The notes below the pieces were generated by a model. The model was not told the origin of the DNA and ran no database searches. It saw only the letters and a program-made list of their open reading frames with translations. 26,607 nucleotides of DNA from an uncultured Veillonella sp. (GTDB lineage: Bacteria; Bacillota; Negativicutes; Veillonellales; Veillonellaceae), in the NCBI GenBank assembly GCA_900552715.1, contig USAV01000015.1:1-26607 (forward strand), in the 5' to 3' direction. Position numbers and translations under genes: made by a program. This document shows, piece by piece, positions 22,871 through 26,607 of the stretch; positions within the stretch are counted from its first letter, which is position 1; each line of letters starts with the position of its first letter.

Positions 22871-22963
22871 CTAGGGCTCGTCATTCACGTCGTTTCCGTT
22901 ATATATATTCTCTAAACAGGATACAAACTCCTGCCATTCAATTGGGTAAAAGCTAAACTCCAT
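22871..22963 (-). CDS. Possible small ORF (30 aa) between hisC and hisH
   Basis: An ATG-initiated frame in the hisC-hisH gap encodes 30 residues, MEFSFYPIEWQEFVSCLEN and a short acidic tail. The composition looks protein-like, but there is no clear Shine-Dalgarno, and a possible internal promoter lies inside the frame, which argues against translation. It may be chance or a decayed remnant. Confidence 0.2.
   Translation of the reverse strand: MEFSFYPIEWQEFVSCLENIYNGNDVNDEP
22898..22926 (-). promoter_or_regulatory. Candidate internal promoter for hisH and the HisF-like gene
   Basis: Minus-strand TTGTAT (22921-22926), 17 bases, TATAAC (22898-22903), about 70 bases before the hisH start. A hairpin GAGCCC/GGGCTC (22856-22861 with 22874-22879) lies between it and hisH, without a T-run. 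Confidence 0.4.
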
Positions 22964-23029
22964 TCTATAGAATGAAACTTGATATCATAAGGCGCGAATT
23001 ATTAGTATATATGATATATCCCATATTGA

Positions 23030-24106
23030 TTAGTTCATGAATTGTTTTAATATATCGCGCATAACAGCTCCATCTTGAGCCATTGGAATAGTAAGTCTCA
23101 ACCAACCTTCTCGTTGTCCACGGCGCACTTGATATCCTTCTTTTAACCATGCATCGGCTAAGCCTTCTGCATCAGGTACAGCAAAGAAAATAAAGTTCGC
23201 TTCACTCTTGTAATAGTGAATGCCTAATTCATCAAACAAGTTTTCCCATTTAGCCCGCTCTTCTGCATTTTGAGATATCGTTCTTGTTAAGAATGCTTGA
23301 TCATCAAAGGCTGCTTCTGCTGCTACTTGGGATAAAGTATTGAGATTATATGGCAAGCGAATAGTTTGCATATAGTTCGCAAGCTCTAAAGGCGTCATCA
23401 TATAGCCTACACGGTAATTAGCAAGGCCATATGCCTTGGAGAAGGTACGCATAATAGCTACATTTGGGAACTCATCTAGTAATGCACGTGCTGTAGGAAC
23501 ATCTACAGATGTAACAAAATCAATATAGGCCTCATCGATGATAACTAATGTTTCTTTTGGTACTTTTGCAATAAAGTTACGGATATCTTCAACAGTTTCA
23601 TAGGTACCTGTCGGGTTATTAGGATTACAAATCCATACGAGGCGTGTTGTTTCGTCCACAGCTTTTAACAATGCAGCAAAATCATAGTGACCTGTTTCAA
23701 AATCAGCTTGGACCTCGCGAATTTCAGCGCCCTCAACGAGACCATTTAAAGCATACTCGGAGAAAGCTGGCACGCTTACCACGATGGAGTCACCAGAGCT
23801 GATCAATGTTTTATTGACCATGGCAATAACCTCATCGAGACCTACACCGATAACGAGTTGCTCTGGTTGTACCTTCCAATACTCGGCTAATTTCATACGC
23901 AAATCAGTGGCGTTACCATCAGGATAATTGTTAGCATCATTATATGTGACATAGCTAAGGATAGCCTCGCGAACCAATGGAGATGTACCATATGGGTTTT
24001 CGTTCGCTGACAAGCGCACTAATCGGTCCACCCCAAGACGTTCCTTTACCGCTGCAGCAGGCTCCTCTGGTATATAGGGTTTCAATGTGCGAATTATCTC
24101 TTTCAT
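23030..24106 (-). CDS. hisC: Histidinol-phosphate aminotransferase HisC
   Basis: PLP-dependent class I/II aminotransferase converting imidazole acetol phosphate to histidinol phosphate with glutamate. The 358-residue protein has the HisC signature LSANENPYGTSP near the N-terminus, the NPNNPTGT loop (161-168), the PLP-contacting DEAYIDF (191-197) and the Schiff-base lysine Lys224 in TFSKAYGLANYRVGY. AAAGGA lies 8 bases before the ATG. It follows hisE after a 155-base gap that carries repeated ATGAGTTT motifs. Nothing suggests loss of function. Confidence 0.95.
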   Translation of the reverse strand: MKEIIRTLKPYIPEEPAAAVKERLGVDRLVRLSANENPYGTSPLVREAILSYVTYNDANNYPDGNATDLRMKLAEYWKVQPEQLVIGVGLDEVIAMVNKTLISSGDSIVVSVPAFSEYALNGLVEGAEIREVQADFETGHYDFAALLKAVDETTRLVWICNPNNPTGTYETVEDIRNFIAKVPKETLVIIDEAYIDFVTSVDVPTARALLDEFPNVAIMRTFSKAYGLANYRVGYMMTPLELANYMQTIRLPYNLNTLSQVAAEAAFDDQAFLTRTISQNAEERAKWENLFDELGIHYYKSEANFIFFAVPDAEGLADAWLKEGYQVRRGQREGWLRLTIPMAQDGAVMRDILKQFMN

Positions 24107-24151
24107 AGGCTATCCTTTCTAACTATTTTCTTAACGTATATACACGCGTTC

Positions 24152-24248
24152 AAACTCATTTTGTGTTTATATACTTATCTAAACTCATATGTACGTATTT
24201 CAATGCAAATACATTTATTAAAACTCATATGAACTTATGTAAGCTCAT
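24152..24248. repeat. Spaced short repeats in the hisE-hisC gap
   Basis: Three copies of AAACTCAT (24152-24159, 24181-24188, 24221-24228) and one AAGCTCAT (24241-24248), all in the same orientation, start-to-start distances 29, 40 and 20 bases, that is close to multiples of ten. A 6-bp inverted repeat GTATTT/AAATAC lies between two of them (24195-24212). Confidence 0.5.
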
Positions 24249-24261
24249 ACCATAGCGAGCA

Positions 24262-24588
24262 TTATAAATTCGTAATTTCTGGGCGATCTGTAGTCTTGCT
24301 CACTACGCCTTCACGGCTCGCAAGCTCTGCCTCAATGGCTTCGTAAGGAATATTTTTCTCTGCTAATAATACGAGCAAGTGATACAACACATCTGCTGTT
24401 TCGTAAATCAACTCTTGAGGATCTTCGTTCTTTGCAGCGATGACAACCTCTGTTGCCTCTTCACCTACCTTTTTCAAGATTTTATCGAGGCCTTTATCAA
24501 ATAAATAATTCGTATAAGAACCTTCCTTAGGCTCAGCCTTGCGGTTCTTAATAATTTCGTATAATTCGTTCAATGTTTGTTGTGCCAT
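24262..24588 (-). CDS. hisE: Phosphoribosyl-ATP pyrophosphohydrolase HisE
   Basis: Hydrolyses phosphoribosyl-ATP to phosphoribosyl-AMP, second step of histidine synthesis. The 108-residue all-helical protein of the MazG-like fold shows the Mg-binding EExxE/D pattern in KKVGEEATEVVIAAKNE and ETADVLYHLLVLLAE. It ends in the normal RPEITNL region. I chose the ATG at 24588 because GGAG lies 7 bases upstream and it starts 2 bases after the hisI stop; a TTG at 24600 would add four residues and overlap hisI. HisI and HisE are separate proteins here rather than the fused HisIE of many Proteobacteria. Confidence 0.93.
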   Translation of the reverse strand: MAQQTLNELYEIIKNRKAEPKEGSYTNYLFDKGLDKILKKVGEEATEVVIAAKNEDPQELIYETADVLYHLLVLLAEKNIPYEAIEAELASREGVVSKTTDRPEITNL

Positions 24589-24590
24589 AA

Positions 24591-24908
24591 CTAACTCCAA
24601 TCTACATCATTAAAGAAACAGCTTGTACGCCCAGTGTGACACGCAGGACCTTCTGGCTTAACTTGAATAAGCAATGTATCCCCATCACAATCGAGGGCCA
24701 TACTCACCACATGTTGCACATTGCCACTCGTGCCGCCCTTGTGCCATAGCTCTTGGCGAGAACGAGACCAAAACCATGTTTCCTTTGTCTCTAGTGTTTT
24801 GTGAAAGCTTTCTTCGTTCATCCACGCCACCATGAGCACATCTTTTGTGTCTACGTCTTGTACAACCGTTGGCAATAAGCCATTTCCCTTTTCAAAATCC
24901 GGTTTCAT
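24591..24908 (-). CDS. hisI: Phosphoribosyl-AMP cyclohydrolase HisI
   Basis: Opens the adenine ring of phosphoribosyl-AMP, third step of histidine synthesis. The 105-residue protein has the family's VLMVAWMNEESFHKTLET, WSRSRQELWHKGGTSGN and the Zn/Mg site ALDCDGDTLLIQV, with the zinc cysteines in PACHTGRTSCFF. I took the ATG at 24908, with AAAGGA about 9 bases upstream; an in-frame ATG at 24941 adds eleven residues lacking a ribosome binding site. It lies 113 bases downstream of hisF and joins hisE almost without a gap. Confidence 0.94.
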   Translation of the reverse strand: MKPDFEKGNGLLPTVVQDVDTKDVLMVAWMNEESFHKTLETKETWFWSRSRQELWHKGGTSGNVQHVVSMALDCDGDTLLIQVKPEGPACHTGRTSCFFNDVDWS

Positions 24909-25021
24909 ATAGTAATCCTTTAATACAAGTAATCTTTTCAAAATTCAATGTTTTATTTAGTACCATTACCATAGTGGAGGCATTTAATCCGTTTATCAAA
25001 CTCTAATTATGTAAATTACTT

Positions 25022-25780
25022 TTATCGTACAGTAATTCCTCGAGCTCTTAATTCATTTTTAAGATCAGGGATTTTAATTTCTCCAAAGTGGAAGATAGAT
25101 GCCGCCAGTGCACCAGTAACGCCAGTTTGTTCAAAGAGTTCTATAAAATCTTGAACCTTGCCGGCCCCACCAGATGCAATGATAGGTACATCTACAACAG
25201 CTTCAATGGCCTTATATAATTCAATATCAAAGCCAGATTTAGTGCCGTCCTTATCCATGCTCGTTACGAGCAATTCCCCTGCTCCACGAGAGACAGCCTC
25301 CTTAGCCCAATCAAGGGCTTTCCATTCAGTACGCTTACGACCGCCGTGCGTATAAGCGTACCATTCGCCAGTCTCTTCATCTGTTTTTACGTCGATCGCC
25401 ACTACCATACATTGGTTACCAAACTTTTGAGCCCCTTCGGTGATAAGTTCAGGATTTGCAAGGGCTGCCGAGTTCAAAGATACCTTGTCGGCGCCAGCTT
25501 TCAACAAAGCCGTCATATCCTCAACGGTCTTGATACCACCACCAACGGTGAGCGGCATAAATACCTGGGAAGAAATCTCTTGCACAACGTCGCGCATGGT
25601 TGTCCGTGCATCAACGGTAGCCGTAATATCTAAGAATACTAATTCGTCAGCCTGTTGCTGTTCATAGGAGGCCGCAATATCTACGGGGCTACCTACATCT
25701 ACGAGGTTAACAAAGTTAACCCCTTTTTTAACGCGCCCATCATCCACATCAAGGCACGGAATAATCCGTTTCGCTAACAT
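25022..25780 (-). CDS. hisF: Imidazole glycerol phosphate synthase, cyclase subunit HisF
   Basis: Uses ammonia from HisH to convert PRFAR to imidazole glycerol phosphate and AICAR. All the residues lost in the second copy are intact here: Asp11 in IIPCLDVDDGRV, Lys19 in VKKG, Asp130 in VVAIDVKT, Asn103, the Asp of MDKDGTKSGFD, the serine of ASGGAGK, and AASIFHF near the C-terminus. Length 252 residues is standard. The start at MLAKRII (25780) has GGGGAG about 8 bases upstream; the longer frame to 25795 does not. It follows hisA after 95 bases. It is the likely working cyclase, and would have to pair with the HisH encoded 2.2 kb downstream unless another hisH exists elsewhere. Confidence 0.96.
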   Translation of the reverse strand: MLAKRIIPCLDVDDGRVKKGVNFVNLVDVGSPVDIAASYEQQQADELVFLDITATVDARTTMRDVVQEISSQVFMPLTVGGGIKTVEDMTALLKAGADKVSLNSAALANPELITEGAQKFGNQCMVVAIDVKTDEETGEWYAYTHGGRKRTEWKALDWAKEAVSRGAGELLVTSMDKDGTKSGFDIELYKAIEAVVDVPIIASGGAGKVQDFIELFEQTGVTGALAASIFHFGEIKIPDLKNELRARGITVR

Positions 25781-25875
25781 AATTCTACTCCCCACTAAAT
25801 GTTATCAATCTATTTCATCGGTTATGCTAAACAACACATGTTGTAAATACTACAGGAATAGCATCAGCAATATAA

Positions 25876-26595
25876 TTACCGTTGATTGTACCCGGCAATT
25901 TCCTCTAATGTAATCGTTCCTTCATACAAAGCCTTACCAACGATGCTATCCATAACACCTTTGGCTTCAAGGGATTTAATGTCTTCTAAATTACGAACGC
26001 CCCCAGACGCAACGATGCGTGCCGTAGGGAATTCTTTTTGCAAATTGCCAAGCAAGTCCTCGTTAGCGCCTTGCATGGTACCATCGCGGTCCACATCGGT
26101 AACGATGAAGTACTTTGCGCCGCCTTCAACCATAGCGCCGATTAAATCGGTCATAGGCACATCGGATTGATCGAGCCAACCTTCAGCAGCGACCTTACCG
26201 TTCTTGCCGTCTACGCCGATGACAATGCGCTCTGCACCATATTCAGCAAGCACTTGTTTGGTAAGCTCTGGATTTTTGAGGGCCACAGAACCTAAGATAA
26301 CGCGGTCAACGCCTAAGCCTAAATAGAGGTCAACGGCCGCTTTATCTCGAATACCACCGCCGATTTCAAGGATGCCTGTGAAAGCTTCACGCACTACTTT
26401 TACAATGTCTACGTTAACAGGTTTGCCCGCCTTAGCCCCATCTAAATCGACGAGGTGTAGCGCCCCAACCTTGGCATCTTCATATTGTTTTGCTTGGTCC
26501 ACTGGATCAGGATTGATTACTGTTTCCTGTGCGAAGTCACCTTTATAGAGGCGAACGCTGCGACCATCTTGTAAATCTATAGCTGGAAAAATCAT
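25876..26595 (-). CDS. hisA: Phosphoribosyl-formimino-AICAR-P isomerase HisA
   Basis: Catalyses the Amadori rearrangement of ProFAR to PRFAR, the step before HisF/HisH. The 239-residue (beta-alpha)8-barrel has the N-terminal catalytic Asp7 in MIFPAIDLQDG, the loop LVDLDGAKAG, GGGIR phosphate motif, Asp129 in VIGVDGKNGKVAAEGW, and DVDRDGTMQGAN plus ASGGVRN towards the C-terminus. Trp in EGW favours a HisA rather than PriA bifunctional enzyme only weakly. AAAGGAG lies 5 bases before the ATG at 26595. It is the first his gene visible; hisG, hisD and hisB, if clustered, would lie further right outside the window. Confidence 0.95.
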   Translation of the reverse strand: MIFPAIDLQDGRSVRLYKGDFAQETVINPDPVDQAKQYEDAKVGALHLVDLDGAKAGKPVNVDIVKVVREAFTGILEIGGGIRDKAAVDLYLGLGVDRVILGSVALKNPELTKQVLAEYGAERIVIGVDGKNGKVAAEGWLDQSDVPMTDLIGAMVEGGAKYFIVTDVDRDGTMQGANEDLLGNLQKEFPTARIVASGGVRNLEDIKSLEAKGVMDSIVGKALYEGTITLEEIAGYNQR

Positions 26596-26607
26596 AGGTT
26601 CTCCTTT

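Noticed and set aside
24107..24261. CRISPR array
   Set aside because: The repeated units are only 8 bases, with irregular spacing and no spacer pattern.

Overview
The window looks like a stretch of chromosome from a diderm, anaerobic Negativicutes bacterium, most likely Veillonella or a close relative. This is inferred from the low-to-moderate G+C, Gram-positive-style Shine-Dalgarno sites (AAGGAG) combined with outer-membrane-type proteins (an SLH/porin-like protein and an AsmA/TamB-like protein), an [FeFe]-hydrogenase maturase, and general protein similarity. I see no phage, transposase, integrase or CRISPR array. Nearly everything lies on the minus strand; the only plus-strand gene is a secreted protein at 14301-15047. 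Most transcription units end in clear intrinsic terminators.

Layout, left to right: a truncated EamA-type permease and a YhcH/YiaL-family protein (1-936); a gene-poor gap with a terminator; a stand-alone EF-G paralogue (1293-3359); a probable four-gene operon of an unknown protein, yaaA, hydE and a Yip1-like membrane protein (6626 down to 3494); a metal operon of an SLH/truncated-porin protein plus an NRAMP transporter mntH (8958 down to 6924) from a near-consensus promoter; tRNA-Ser(GCU); dps; cysE and cysK; queF coupled to an unknown membrane protein; an AT-rich orphan; two small secreted proteins that converge on a shared terminator; an AsmA-like protein, a PII protein and the ammonium channel amtB; cstA; and finally a histidine gene cluster (26595 down to 21420) read in the order hisA, hisF, hisI, hisE, hisC, hisH and a second hisF-like gene.

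Functional themes are nitrogen supply (amtB/PII), histidine synthesis, cysteine synthesis, iron/manganese and oxidative stress (mntH, dps, yaaA), and hydrogenase maturation. The most noteworthy observation is the second HisF-like protein directly downstream of hisH. It keeps the HisF fold and the residues that gate ammonia from HisH, but has lost Asp11, Lys19 and several ligand-binding positions, while an intact hisF lies 2.8 kb upstream in the same cluster. Two biosynthetic/uptake genes, amtB and cysK, have terminator-like hairpins between a promoter and their ribosome binding site, suggesting transcription attenuation. The protein upstream of mntH looks like an SLH-porin that stops after its first beta strands. 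All function calls are from reading the sequence by eye; no database search was run.
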